Below, in pieces: positions 49,481 to 62,994 of a DNA stretch of 64,000 nucleotides (its first letter is position 1; every line of letters begins with the position of its first letter). Under the pieces are notes generated by a model that saw only the letters and a list, made by a program, of their open reading frames with translations, was not told where the DNA came from and did no database searches. Both the position numbers and the translations under genes were made by a program. The DNA is from Eopsaltria australis (lineage: Eukaryota > Chordata > Aves > Passeriformes > Petroicidae). Location: assembly GCA_034509425.1 (NCBI GenBank), contig JAVTVJ010001154.1:310001-374000 (forward strand), given 5' to 3'.

Positions 49481-52442
49481 GCTCTATTTATGCCAGCAGC
49501 TGAGAGATTCAACTGCACACCAGGCTTAACAGAACCAGGCTTTGTGCTCATAAGAAGAGACCACTCCTAGCCCCAGAGGAGGCTCCAACCAGCTCCTTTT
49601 CCCCTTGGTGGATAATGAAGCTTTGGAGAAGGAGCCCAGAAAGGCTGTGGAGCCTCCTTCCTTGGGAGTTTCAGGACCCATCAGGACCAAGCCCTGAGCA
49701 CTGTGAGCCCAGAGCTGAATCTGCTCTGAGCAGAGCCCTCACAGCCCTCTCCACCATCAGTGATCCCATGGGCACAATTCAAGAAGCAAACCTAAATCTG
49801 GGAGCAATGCTGGACGGTGAGAAGTCACGTTGGAGTTCTTGGGAAGAACTGAGCTTCTTGAGGTCACCTCAATGCACATCCAGCATCGGAGAGGAGAACT
49901 CAACGTGCACACATTGGTGACCCCTGCCCTCCCTCAGGGATGTGCAGCCACAGTTCCCCATTCAACCTTCATATCAACATTTCCAGGTCAAAGCATTTAT
50001 AGAATTCTCCATCACAACAGCTCCATTTCTCCCCCTAACTGATAAATTTCTTTTACCATTTTCAGTTTGTTCCAGTGACATACCCAATTCCTTTCATGGA
50101 CTTAATACTAACATTCTAGAGAACCAATTAAAGTAGACAAGCAAAAACTTAATTATTTTCCTTTAAATGTGGTGTGAAATATTTTGATCTCCTGGAAACA
50201 TTCTAGAAAAAGTTTAGTTTTATACAAATTAATTTTTTTCCCCTGAATACAACAAGAAATTTAGTTTGCCTTTTTTTAAAAGAAAAACCCACCTTTTTAC
50301 ATATTGAAGAGCTCAATTAGACAGAAATTTTTTTTTATTTTTAGAAGCATAACTAAAAATTTAATTAATTTACACTCATCTGCTCTGTCACACTCAGAAC
50401 ACGGTGAATGGCTAAATGAGGGGATGGGGGTAGGAGAAAGTGAGAAATGTAAGAATGGACTTATTCCACACAGAAATACTATGACAAAGTTATGACAAAA
50501 AAAAGTTTTGACTGAACTTTAGGTCTTTTTCAAGAAAAGATAAATCCCCTTCACTCCAGGCCCCAGCAGCGGCCCCTGTGCTGGTCCCAGTGACAGCCAG
50601 TGCTGTGTGACAGCCCCCTGCACTTTGTGGCACCTTAAGCCCAACACATCCAAAGCCCCAGGCCTCCTGTGCCAGCAGCTGCCAGCTGGGCCATTCATTC
50701 CATGCTGCAAACTGCTCAGTAAATGAAATAATCCCTCTCCACTGAGATCCACAACAGGACCACAGTACAGAAACACAAGGTATCGTGAGGATAAAGGAGG
50801 GGGATCACCTGGGCTGCAATTCTCACAGTAGTGTCAATTAATTGGGGAGAAAAAATAACCCACACAGCAATTCTCCATGAAATAAAAGCTCTAGTAGGTG
50901 AAACAAGCATCTTGAACAGAGGAAGGTAAGGGGAGAACACCCAGTGAAGTGAAGCTGATACTGTCAGCTGATTAAACCCATCTCTGTTGACCACTATCTC
51001 CCTCTCCATTTTCAAGAATCTTTGATCAAACATAATCAAGGAATAAGCAGCATTGGCATTCTGGTATTTATTTTTGAAAATAAACTGTCTTTAGAGAAGT
51101 TTTCAAGTTGTATTAAAGCCCCCTCAAAATTATCTTATATCCTGAGTAGACAGGGGGTGAGGCCAACCAGGATCAAGATTAGAAAAGCAAGATTCTGACA
51201 AAAATGTTGTGAGAGACAGACTAGGGTTTGTACAGCACAAAAACACAACAATCCTCGAGGATTTCTCTGTAAAAAACCTGTGAGTGCAAGTGCTCCTGGG
51301 ACTGCCTATTACCAGCAGATATCCCATTCTAATGGACATTCACTAAATCTTCTACTCCTAATGGAAAACATTGCCTTTGGGGGCCTTGCTTTTATGACAA
51401 CACTATTTCTTCTGAAATAAAACTCGTCTCATTCTTACTTTAACAAAGCAATTTTACTTGTGCCTGGTTTTCTTCGGGTGAAAAAGAAAAAAAGGCCACT
51501 AAAATATTCCAATCATCGTCACAGCCTGGTGCAGTAAGCGTTAATCAGGCACACCTCAAGCCATGCAATATTCCATCTCTTCCCAACACAAATGCAATTG
51601 CCTTAACCACCACAACTAAGTACTCACACAGGTCATACATTTGGAGAAGTTTTATGCAGCCCAAACTGATGTTTTAAAACTATAAATGATACTTTCACAT
51701 TGCTTCTTCCTTTTGCATCTGATACTAAGAAAGCAAGCACTAAGGGGAAGCAGGATCCAGTTCAGAGACATTAATTCAGGTGACAGAATCAATAGACAAT
51801 ATTTACTGGTCAGCAGAGTATCAGCCTGAGCTTTACGACTGAAATCAAAATTATTGACAACAGCAATTCAAGCAACTTCACCCCTCCCAAGCATTAGTGG
51901 AACTTGCTCTCCTTAGGCATTAATTTCTTTAATGGGAGCTTTGGGAGTTCTCAAATCCAGATGGCTTATTTAGGTGTTTAATTTTAGGCACCTGCACTTG
52001 CTGTGACAGAGATTTGTGTGTTTGCCCCAGCTCACTGAGGAGGGAGCAGGATACTTTTCAGCAAGTGCTTACAGGAACAAGCTCCAGTACTTACATTCTT
52101 ATTTTAATGATGATGTCTAGCTCAACAGCCTCTGCCCACACGGATTTTATAGCTCTTGCTCTAAGAACACGAGTCCCAGAGTGGATTTAACACCAAGGAG
52201 CCCTTGGACTGCGCTCAGACATCTTGGCCGCACGGAGTTCCTGAGGCACAGGATTCCAGCAAATCCCTCTCCAATGCAAAAGTCACCTTTAATTTTCCAG
52301 AGTCCCTAAGTGGATCTACTCCTCCACCTACATTCCTGAAATAAGATGGTTACTGCTCCTGCTTTTCTTCTTCCCCTTCTCAGTTTGCTCAGTACTGGCC
52401 TGGCCACATCCCCTCCTGTCCAGGAAGAGTATCCCTGGCTGA

Positions 52443-52598
52443 ATTCCAGATCACACAGCATTCCCTCAGAACCATTCAACAATTCCAGATCACACAGCAT
52501 TCCCTCAGAACCATTCAACAATTCCAGATCACACAGCATTCCCTCAGAACCATTCAACAATTCCAGATCACACAGCATTCCCCAGAACCATTCCAGGG
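52443..52598. repeat. Minisatellite, 39 bp unit, 4 copies
   Basis: ATTCCAGATCACACAGCATT starts at 52443, 52482, 52521 and 52560, each followed by CCCTCAGAACCATTCAACA. The first three copies are essentially identical and the fourth has a small deletion (CCCCAGAACC), so the expansion looks recent. The 39-bp period keeps one frame open on each strand as a 13-residue repeat. Confidence 0.95.
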
Positions 52599-55027
52599 TC
52601 AGCTGCAGACACAGTGGCACAAATTGCAAAGTTGTCTCCACAAGATTTCCTGACAGGGACAAGGTTCACTCCACACTCATGTTTCTCGACAGAAGCTTTA
52701 TTACACTGCTCTGGGCAGTGCTTCTCCACAGAGAAACAAATGCAGTATTTACAATTAATTCAAAATGCATTTTTCTTTTATTCCCAAACAGATTTTCTAG
52801 ACTATTATTTATTTCCAGGTAGAACAGCATTTTCCTGCTTTGTCTGTGAAATGTTTTTTAGCTACAGAAATCCAGTCATAACAACTAGAGGTAGGTTTTA
52901 AACAAAACTCTACCATGAAGCACAGCCTGGTGTCCTGCTGCTTTCCCAGCCTTTACCCAGAGGGATTATCTAAGCAGCAGAATGGTAAAATCACCTCGCC
53001 CCACCTCAAACCCAGCCTGCTGCAGGAGGCACAGCGCAGGACGGCTTGTGCGAACTCAGCCATCAAGATTTGTCAGGTGCAGGACTTTGCTCGTATCTGG
53101 CCTAAGTTCAGATATCTTTGTCTTTTTTTAATCCAGATGCAAAGTCATGGGGTTTTTGTCTGGATAATACAAAGTATTCAAGAAATTGTGCTCCCCTGAT
53201 TTTATTAAAAGGATATTTTATTCTCCAGATCAAAACCACAACAGGTTACTGTGAATAAGCTGATCCCTGGCAAATTAATTACACAACTTTTTAACTAGCA
53301 GTGAATGTGAAGGAACTTGACTCACCAAGAAACTGCACTGCCTTGCTGTGAAGTTTGGCACAAGTCATGAAAGAAGAAATATTCATCTTGTAGAATTAAT
53401 CCCATTCTTCAGTTACTCTACAGCATTATTCCCCTCCCAGCACATCTCTCCCCCAAGCACTTTCAGGTAACAGTGTCTTCCCAACTTTCTCACTATTACA
53501 GACACAGAGCTGAGTGTACTCATGTAAATACACAGATATTTAGCTAGTTGGCTCTTGCCAAGTACCTTTTTGTTTCAAGAGTTCAATCTATTTCAAGTTG
53601 TAAATTAATGCTAACTATAGACTTCACAAGGTATTATCCCATTAAAATCGTACTCAATGTATCGAGACACCCCTGGTTCATTGCCTTCACTGTTATCTGT
53701 GTTCAAATGTCCACAGAGCACAGTACTTCCTGGAGGAGATGACAGAATAGAACCTGAATTTTAAATCCTTTACTATTTACCGGTGTAGATTTGAGCTAAA
53801 TATCATTTGGACCAACAGAGCCCGTTCTGTGCCATGGAGTCAGTCCTGCTCCGTACTGATGGATCAGGCAGATCCCCCTGAAACCAAGGGAAGCAGAGCT
53901 CCAGAATTCTCCAGGACCAGGCTGTCCATTGCCTCGGGGGACAGTGGCAGTTCCACAGTTAACACTTGGCCTACAGGAGCTCTGAGTGCTTCACACCCTC
54001 CCAGGCAAAGCTCCATCGCCCCCTGACCCCAGCATTCCCTTCCCAGCCTCTCATCCAAAGGGCTTTGGTTTTCCCAGGGTCCTGCCTCTGGCTGCCACCC
54101 TGTGAGCTCACAAACCCTGAACCATGTGCAGGAGCTCACACTGTGCTGCTCCACACTCTGAATTTACAGTTTCACTCAGATCCTTTTGCCCATTCGGTGG
54201 TGAAGATGAGATAATTGGATCAGGACTGGTTGGATTAAGGAAGGGCAGATTCAAGTTCTAATTTCATTTTATGTCTATTAATGTGTCAGCAAACATTAGG
54301 GTTAGATGCCAATTCAAATGCTCATTTTTAAAGAACAGATGGCAAACCAATCAGAATCCTTGAGATTTTTTGTTCTGAGATGACTGTTGTCCCCTTTTAC
54401 TTTTCAAAACAATCTAGCTCAGCTTAAACAAAAATAAAAACAAATATATATTCATTATAACCAGGTTACTGACTGACTGATCACAACTGAAGTTTTATAT
54501 TCCACCACAAACACTCAAAACCTTTTTTAACCTCTCCTCCATACATAAAATTCTTCATCACAATTCCACCACAATGAAATTTTTAGTAATTACATGTAAA
54601 GCCAGCAGCTTTCTTCATTACACCTCAGTTTGCAATAAATCCAAAAATAAACTGCAAAAATAAATTTTTGACTATTTCTCAGTAAAACAGCAACAGCAAA
54701 CAGCACCTAAAATTAATTTGTAAAGCCATCATTCCATTCAAACATGCGAAATAAAATCACTTGAATTCCTCACATGAATAATTTTAGATTTAAAAAGGCA
54801 ATAATCCATCTCCTTCTCTCTTGTCACCACCAGAACCAGAGGAATGTTTTCAGACAGGTGTTAATAGAGGGATACATTAGAAAGGTTCTTTTCTTTTTCC
54901 ACAAAGAATTATTTCTAAAATCCTAAGTAATAGAGAAAAAAATCCCCAAACTGTAAAAATGGTTCAATCCCCCTTCAGCTACTATTTAATTGTAGACTGG
55001 TATGATAATAAATCACTATAATCTCAC

Positions 55028-55115
55028 CTGATGCAATTTCTGGATTGGAAAAACCTTGGAACATAAGCGAATCACCTTCATTATGCAGTTGTTCCAGGAT
55101 TTCGTACATTTGGAG
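55028..55115 (-). other. Candidate 88-nt internal exon, unidentified gene
   Basis: On the minus strand 88 bases are open in one frame (29 codons plus one base), starting LQMYEILEQLHNEGDSLM and ending near FSNPEIAS, and run into a strong donor (TCAG/GTGAGA). The composition looks like a helical coding segment. The acceptor (AATAAATGAG) is weak, and the upstream frame closes at a TGA ten codons before it. Phase fits the candidate at 46087-46135. No family is recognised. Confidence 0.22.
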
Positions 55116-55731
55116 CTCATTTATTGCACAGAATGAGGCTCTTCAAAGTCAGTCTCCCACAAGTTCTCATTTCTATACATTATATACTCCCTCGTGTCAG
55201 GAACAACCATCCATGACATATTTATCTGAATTATTCGGAGCCATTATGAGAAGAATTCCTGTTACAGCTGCTTAGAAATACTTTTCCAGGCCATATGCTC
55301 TCCAAGCAGCCTCTTCTGTGTCGAGACAAGAGCAGCAGAATGATGGAGGAGAAAGGTGGAACAAAGTCTGCCTGGAATTTGTTCTGCAGATGCCCTCACA
55401 CCATCAGATCTTATGTTTGAACCATCTAAGTTTTGTATTTGGGCAACAGTGGTCAGAGGAGTCTCTTTTGACCCAAGTTGTTTGAAATTTAGATAATTTA
55501 CTATTTAAGAGAAATTTAAGAAAATTTATGTTGGTGTTTTCCTTCATGTAATTTCATACAGAAAGTCTACATTATTCCTGTTCGCACATCCACAAGGAAC
55601 ACCAGCAAATCAAAACAACAATTCATGACTCCTAAATCCCAGAGACTGTGCTTGGTTTGGCTACAAAAATACCTCATAGAACATCATCTTCAAATATTTC
55701 ATTTAGGCAGAGCATGGAGATGCAGACAAAA

Positions 55732-55772
55732 GAGAAAACAAACAAAAAAACCCCCAACCAAACACACACAAC
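55732..55772. repeat. A/C-rich low-complexity tract
   Basis: Begins as CAAA-type sequence and passes through ACCCCC to ACACACACAAC. It is the smallest of the five same-strand A/C tracts. Confidence 0.8.
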
Positions 55773-58651
55773 TTCAATAAAAGACTTTATGAAGTGTTGA
55801 TGATCAGGGTTTGTCATAAAATCATTTCTCCAGCCTTTGAAAATGAGGAAAATCACCAATTATACAATTCTTCAGGTGCAAAGGGTGATGTCTAACATAG
55901 ATCATTTTCCCTTTTGTTTAAATTGGTTCTGGAATCTCTCAGAGCTGGAAACAGGCAGGTAACATCTGCAGCACTGATTCAAACTTCCCAAAAATGCAAA
56001 GCTCAGGCATTCATTGGATTGTTTGTTAGTGGTTTTTTTCATCATTGCTGCAGTGATGCTTACTAGGCAAAAGCCAAGATTTAAAAGAGCAAGTCATGTT
56101 TTCTTGCCAACTCTGTCAAGTGCTCCCCCAAGGAGAAATGTTGTATTAAAACTCACAGGCTCAGTTTACTCACCTGTAAACTTCCATTTTAGAAGAAAAG
56201 CCAGATTTCTACTTATTAAAATTCATTCCAGCTATGTAATAAATGCAGTTTATTTGCTCTTGCAGACTGAAAATCCTCTGAGGGGGTTTTGCAGCCAGGA
56301 TGCTGAACACACACGCGGCAGGTGGCAACATCTGCAGCTTTATCTCGGTGCCTGCTGAGCACCAGGCTGATGTGGGACAGCAGAAGTTTGGGGCAGCCCA
56401 GACTCTTCCAGCACCCATGCAATCAGAGAGGATTCCTGATCCCCAGGGAGCATTTCCATGGCTATCTGCACCTCTATCCCACACCCAAGAGATCCCACCC
56501 CTGGGTTTGGGCCACACAAGAGAAATCACCAGGTTTTTTCCCCACTCCTGGGTGTGAAAAATCACATAATATGAAAGCCCAAGTGAGAAATCACATTATT
56601 ATCTTTCTTAGCACTGCTGTAACTTTAGGTTACCACTTCATCTTATTTATCCAGTACTCCTCTGTAAGAAATCTCACTGAAAACACCACCAGTGATTCTA
56701 TGGAGGGAGAGGGGGGTCTGCCATCTCACTGCCCTGTGTTAGCTTCCTTCAGGCCAAGAACTATTTTAGCAGTATAAAGAGAAAGATGAGATTCAGGGTG
56801 AAAGAAGCAGAGCTTGGTTTATAATCCATGCCTAATGCTCTGTATGCTGTTTTTCAGAACTTTAAAAGAGGCAAGGTCTGAAAGACTTTCGTAAGAAAAC
56901 AGGAAATGTAACTTACTAGAACTACAAGTACTGGCTTCTGGATGAAGAAGTGTGAAGGGGTTTAAAATGATGGTATTTTGTTGTTATAAAATGCCATGCA
57001 CAAGCTGAACACTCCCATGCCCAGCAGGCAGCTAACTGCAGCATTTTATCCCCTTTACGTTTTTATTTATGGTATCCAGCCATCACCTGCATTTTTACTG
57101 CTCCAGAAGACAAACTCGGTTCTGCAGAGCTTTGGCACAGCCTGGAATAACAGATCCATGATTTTCAGGCTGGATGGCACTATTACCATAAGGGACAGGT
57201 CTGTCAGCTTGTTATCCCCCTGGGTCTGGCAGGGTGGAGTGACCATGGAGTGACCAGCCCGAGTGACAATTCCCACCCCTGCACAGGTGCCATGCCTGCT
57301 GGAAAAGGCAGAATTTCCCCAGGGAGCAGTTCCTGGGGGCTGCCTGCTAAATAACAATGACACAGTTACCACAGCAGGGACAAAAGGCAGGGAAAGAAAG
57401 AGCAGCTCCAAGTCTTTCAGGGCAGTTCTCAACACAGGCACAGTCTCAATTTCCAGGAAAGTTTAAAAGAAAAAAAGGGGATAAAAAACACCTGGGAAGA
57501 CAGTCTGTCCTCCTGAAACCCTGCACTTTCTTCTTAAAGACAGGGGCAGAAGAAAGAATTTCTCCCCCAGTAGCCCACAAGTACAGGATGTTTATCACTT
57601 ATTTTTTCTTTCCCTTTTTATGCAGCACAAGTGAAGTCTTCGCTCCTGGCAGCGTTAGAAACAAAAGCAAATGGGAATTAGTGACTGCACTGAGCTGCCT
57701 CCCTCCTGCCCTCCGCCAAGCAGGAACTCACCCAAACACAGACCCTGCTCTGCTTCTCAGTAAAGCCAACAGCCAAACTCTCTCTTCAGCTCAAAGACCC
57801 AAACTGGTTTTGACTCAACACCACCAGAAGGGATTTTCAGGTTCCTGTTGTCTTTAACACAAAGTCGTATTTTGGTATTACAGTAACTTCCAATAAATAC
57901 TGGGTAGATTATACTCCAGGAGGGTGACCTTTCCCACCACTAACCTCCCCAGTGGAATAAAACTTTTAATTTGAATTTGCAGTAAATTGGCTTTTATAGC
58001 CGAAAAATCCCCCTTCAGCTTGATGTAGAATTTCTTTCTCAAATGAAATAATCTACGAACATGCATTGCTGAAAAGATTGCTATTTGCAGATTTCAAAAG
58101 ACAGAGCACAGGTTACAATAACTTGAATGTTTCTCGTAATGACACAGCACATTCTCAGACACAGAACTTAAGCTCAAAATGAGCAGAAGTATAATCTCCA
58201 AGGGAAAAACGTCATTATCATTTACAGAAAGAACTAAAAAAGCATCCAACCCCATACATACTAAGCATGTAATTCTGAATCTGCTAAGTACTTCAAACAC
58301 TTTTTCCACCACTAGGGTTTTCATGGTACATTTTCGTAATTCTCCATTTTAAAGAAATAATGAAATATTTGTTTTAGGAAGTGCAGTGCAGCAGGATTTA
58401 TTTCCAACTCCCTAATTTTGCCCCTGGGTGAGGCCAATCCCTGTCCCTGTGCTTGGCTCCCAGGTCCCCTTCCCTGGGAGCTGCTGCTGGACAAAGTCCT
58501 CACAACCAGGAGCAAACTCCTCTTTCTCTGGACAATCAGCCTGGACAGAAGAGCCAGAGCACAGGAAAGCCACAACTTCCACAAATCCCTGGCCCTGGAA
58601 GCCAGGCCAGCTCCTCAGAGGCTCTAGAGGCTCTGGTACCACTGGAGTCTA

Positions 58652-58834
58652 AGTCTCTAAAAGAGACTGTCTGCTTACAGGGTGCATCTACAACCATCAC
58701 ACCGGGAGGGGTTTTTAACTTATTTTGTGTCAGCTCAGGAAGTATTTAATTTCTGAACCCCAGAGATTTTTTTTCATTAAAAGAAGAATCAGACTAAACC
58801 AAAAATTATCACCAATACATCAAGGTTAGATGAA
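58652..58834 (+). repeat. Dispersed direct repeat, copy 1
   Basis: Matches 59674-59853 in the same orientation. The core from TTTTAACTTATTTTGT to ATCAAGGTTAGATGAA (58712-58834) is about 90% identical by eye. The first 60 bases (from AGTCTCTAAA) match only weakly. The family was not recognised. Confidence 0.85.
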
Positions 58835-59673
58835 CATACATTTCCTCCCCATCATGTTGGATTTGGATGTCAGCCACTGGCATCCACTCATCCCTGATTT
58901 ATTTCAAAGATAATTTAGGAAGCTGTGATTTATTCCCAGAGCCCCCAGAGGGGATGGAGGAGGAACTGGCTGACCTGAGATGGCCACGATGTGACCAAGC
59001 ACGTTTGCTTTTCCCTTCCCACAGACTGCCTGCCTAAAGGAGAGGACAAGGACCAGAGGAGAGCAGTTTTATCTGTAATGCAGAGCCCTCTCTCTGTGCA
59101 AGAGACACCTCTGAGGTGCCCAAAGAAAACGGCCAGAAAGCCAAGGACAGACTCCAGACACATTCATGAGGGAGAAGGAATGGAACATTAATAACCTGCA
59201 AAACAAGTTTTAAGTACCTGCAGGAATCTGGAGCCTATTATTCTGTCTGGTAATTGTATTAGCTCCTGATCCAGACCATCACTGCAGCAGGAAGAATTAC
59301 TATGACCAGTAAATAATCAGATACCCAAGGACCTTGGCTCAAAAATATCAAGGCACCTGGAAAAAGAGTGAATATGAAGCCAGGGAAAGGGGAAAACCAA
59401 GACAAAATCATCAGGAAAACCCAGCTCCATTTCGTGTCCATATCTGTAATTCTAATATAAACCAGGATATCTTGACCAACCGTCACTCATCTAACGACAG
59501 CCAAAACACAGAGCTGTTACCACCTAGCTACTTATTTTTAGTGGATCCCAAAGAAAACATTTTACTGTGTGTTTTTGTTTTTGTCAGTGTTTTCCTGGAG
59601 GACAATCCTCAGGAGTATGTTTGCACAAACCCAGTGTAACACTGATTTCTGGGCTGGAACAATACACACAGAG
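58835..59673. other. Sequence between the two direct-repeat copies
   Basis: About 840 bp of unique sequence with no recognisable gene or polymerase remnant. A 101-residue plus-strand frame (59334-59639) shows no domain. Confidence 0.5.
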
Positions 59674-59853
59674 AGTCTCTAAAAAAAAAATACTCCCAGT
59701 GCACAGTAAAGCCGAAAGAACAAAAGTGTTTTAACTTATTTTGTATCAGCTCAGAAAGCATTTAATTTCTGAACCCCAAATATTTTTTTTTTGCATTAAA
59801 AGAAGAATCAGACTAAACCAAAAATTATCACCAATACATCAAAGTTAGATGAA
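59674..59853 (+). repeat. Dispersed direct repeat, copy 2
   Basis: Second copy of the element at 58652-58834, offset by about 1.02 kb. It shares TTTAATTTCTGAACCCCA, then a T-run that differs in length, then AAAAGAAGAATCAGACTAAA. Similarity fades just after GATGAA. Confidence 0.85.
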
Positions 59854-61884
59854 TACCTGTTGCCTCCTATAGTGTCAAGAGGGGTTAATTTTAGAAGGCA
59901 CTCCAGTTAAACAGGATAAATGATCTGAAAATCCAGTTTGATCCCAGTAATTATATGAGAGGTACATTTTGCATTTGAGAATTAGTTTGTAACTGCAGTG
60001 ATAATTAGAGCCTTCATTATCCTTGTACAGATAATTTTTAAGCAACAAGGTGCTTTGAACACATTCTGACCAAGACTGTGCTTTTTAATAAGTTGTTGAA
60101 GATGGGAACTGTAACACAGCAGAAGTACCAAATAAATTTTCCTGCAAATGTCCAATTAAGAGGAAATGTAAATATGAGTAATGTGGCCATTAAAAGCCCA
60201 GAATGAAAACACAGAGCAGTTATTCCTGCAATGTGCAGCTGGAGTCTGGGGATCTCTCACCTGCGAGCCCCAACTGACAGCAAACACCATCATTTCCTGA
60301 CCTCTGCAGCCTCTACAGAAGACTTGTGGCCCCTTTAGTAAGGAAAGCACCTCATTCTCATTCCTCTTTTGCCAAATGATCTGTCACCTCACAACAAACT
60401 TGTGTATTTTCCAAAGCAGCTGATATACACCCTGAGACTTCAACCAGAGAACGCTGCAGGTATGCAAATCCCAAGGGCAACTTTTTCCTGTTCTGAGAAA
60501 TGAACATCCGTTTTTCAATCCTTATTGGAGATGTGAAAAACAAACAGGCCACAAATGCCAGCAATAAGCCTGCAGTCTCTTGAACTGATATCAAGGTTCT
60601 TTTTTTAGTTATTAAATTTTGATTTGTGTGTGGGGATAAAAGATATTCTTAATTTACATGTCTGGATTTGTCTGGGCAGCTGCTCCTGCTCCCTTTCAGA
60701 GGGAACACCAATCTTGTTTTCACATTCACATGAAATTTGTTACAAATTCTGAAGTTCTTGAAACAGTGCCTTCAAAATAGTTTTGATTAAATTTCTCCAG
60801 AGACCAGAACAGGATTACAGATCACTTCACAACCCATTTATCTGTCATTTAAACAGATCTACACTGAAATAGGTTCTGACACAATACAAAGAGACAAAAA
60901 ACACATAATTTGAACAGGATTTCTGGCAAAACATTTATTTAGTGTTTGCCCTGTTCCTCTGGGTGTTTTTATTGATTCGGTGAACTATTTTAGCTGTGTG
61001 GTTGAAGCAGCTGGATGAAGGATGAAGATGTGAAATGTGCTACATGAATAAAGTTCTGGAGTAGATGTGCACCACACCAATCTCAACACCTGCTGTGAAA
61101 AAAGGTGCTCAGCATCACTGCTGTGAAACCATGGAATGGTGGAGATGATGTGACACAAAACCCACAGACATGGGAGGAGAAGCAGGAGAGAGTGATCCTG
61201 CAAAGCATTTCATCTTATAACACAACTGGGCAACCAATTCAAATCTGGTTTTGTGGATTTTTTTAACATGCTGTTTAACACTTCTTTCTGAAAATAGGTT
61301 TACGTACAGCACAGAAAATAATTCTCGGTAGTTTTGTGCCTTCCAGCAGATCTGCCACACTTTCAAGCACAAGGATCCTTTGGTGGCAAGAGGCAAAGAC
61401 AAAATGTAAAACAAAGAGCAGATGAGCACGTGTGCCCTTGCCTGGTGGAGGAGGCTGCAGATCACACACAACAGAAAGCCTGAGTTCCAGAGCAGAAGGT
61501 GACTTCTTGGCAATTATTCAAAAGCATTACATCCTATCGAGAGATTTAATCACTTCTCTAAATATTACTGGAACCTCCTTCACCTTACACATTAGTCACA
61601 AGTGCAGGAATTCATCTGGTGTCTTGACAGAAAAAGGGTTTGAAGAGCAGGCAGCTGAAGGCAGACAGGCTGGGAGTTAGCCCTGAAAGGGCTGGAGTGT
61701 GTGCAGATACTGCAGAGGAGCAGGGAGCAATCAGGCTCAAGTCCCCACTCAAGGCTGTTAATAACACTGGCTAAGCAGTCTGGACACAAAGGTGACAAAA
61801 CCTGCATCTCCTGTATGCCTGGGAGGCCACACACAGCTTTTCCCAGAGGGGAGGGGAGCGGCTGCTGCCGAATGAGAGCAGCCC
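59854..61884. other. Unique sequence, no gene seen
   Basis: AT-leaning sequence with short frames. ATGAATAAAGTTCTGG near 61046 looks like a polyadenylation context, but no transcript can be supported. Confidence 0.5.
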
Positions 61885-62410
61885 CAAGCCCAGTGCCAGC
61901 CCTGGCCCTGCCCCTCAGCACCCCTGCCCCTGCCAGCCCTGGCTCTGCTCTCAGCATCCCTGCCCCACTGTGGGCTCACTGCCAGCCCTGGCTCTGCCCC
62001 TCAGCATCCCTGCCCCTGCCAGCCCTGGCTCTGCCCCTCAGCATCCCTGCCCCTGCCAGCCCTGGCTCTGCTCTCAGCATCCCGGCCCCACCGTGGGCTC
62101 ACTGCCAGCCCTGGCCCTGCCCCTCAGCATCCCTGCCCCACTGTGGGCTCACTGCCAGCCCTGGCTCTGCTCTCAGCATCCCTGCCCCACTGTGGGCTCA
62201 CTGCCAGCCCTGGCCCTGCCCCTCAGCATCCCTGCCCCACTGTGGGCTCACTGCCAGCCCTGGCTCTGCTCTCAGCATCCCTGCCCCACCGTGGGCTCAC
62301 TGCCAGCCCTGGCTCTGCTCTCAGCATCCCTGCCCCACTGTGGGCTCAGTGCCAGCCCTGGCTCTGCTCTCAGCATCCCTGCCCCACTGTGGGCTCACTG
62401 CCAGCCCACC
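61885..62410. repeat. GC-rich minisatellite, 49 bp unit with 37-bp variants
   Basis: CCAGCCCTGGCTCTGC recurs from 61933 on, with starts including 61982, 62019, 62056, 62105 and 62155. The full unit adds CCCACTGTGGGCTCACTG, and 37-bp variants lack about 12 bp of it. CTCTGCTCTCAGC alternates with CTCTGCCCCTCAGC. About ten copies. Two plus frames stay open across the array (176 and 253 residues), an artefact of the repeat. Confidence 0.95.
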
Positions 62411-62994
62411 TCACGCTCTGAGAGAAAATTCAGAGGGAAAACATCTCACAGCATCTTCCTGAAGTTAAATCCTAATGAAAATTCCTTGCTGCAGCTTTAG
62501 CAAAGCAGAGCTCTGTACAAAAGTAGAATTCTAAGAGATACTTTAGCACCTTGCACCTTGTTTCAGTACCTACTCACCTTGCTGAGCTCTCACTGGGGAT
62601 TCTGACCTGCAAGAGCTGCCAAAGGGGGAAACACCCACCAAAGGGAAGCTGAAATGGCACAGAAACAGTGCAGAGTAGGATTGGAGCTGGCTGGTGACTG
62701 CAGAAATGTGTCCCCACAGAACTGGTCAGCATGCCTTAAAAGCAAGGGGTTTTGTCAAAATATTGCAAAAATGCTCAGGCACTCCTGACAGGGCAGGATG
62801 GGGATAACTGTGGTCAGCAGACAGAAGTGACAGATTAAATTAATAAGATTTCTACCGATTTAGGATGGCAAAAAGCCTCATCTTAACCATAGTTCTCAAC
62901 AGGCCCCTAGTTACCAGAAACAAGCAGGGAATCTAAAGAAATCTTCCGAATTCTGAGATTCTAGTCAAGCAAATGATGAAAAATCATGAAAACT

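Larger units (their letters stand above)
48239..52442. other. Unique sequence, no gene seen
   Basis: Includes the conserved-looking block 48800-49030 and the tetranucleotide tract 49412-49480. A 107-residue minus-strand frame at 50716-51039 has no recognisable domain. Poly-T and poly-A stretches occur around 50230-50340. Confidence 0.5.
52599..58651. other. Unique sequence, no gene seen
   Basis: Contains an A/C tract (55732-55772), the minus-strand candidate exon at 55028-55115, and AT-rich sequence at 54420-54800. The longest frame (166 residues, plus, 57357-57857) is unique sequence without a recognisable domain. A minus-strand ACAG/GTGAGT donor near 56172 has no good acceptor. Confidence 0.5.

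Noticed and set aside
57357..57857. 166-residue plus-strand frame in unique sequence
   Set aside because: No domain or family recognised, no initiation or splice context; this length is expected by chance among six frames of 64 kb.
61701..62500. Plus frames of 176 and 253 residues
   Set aside because: Pro/Ala/Ser-rich repeat translation of the 49-bp array.
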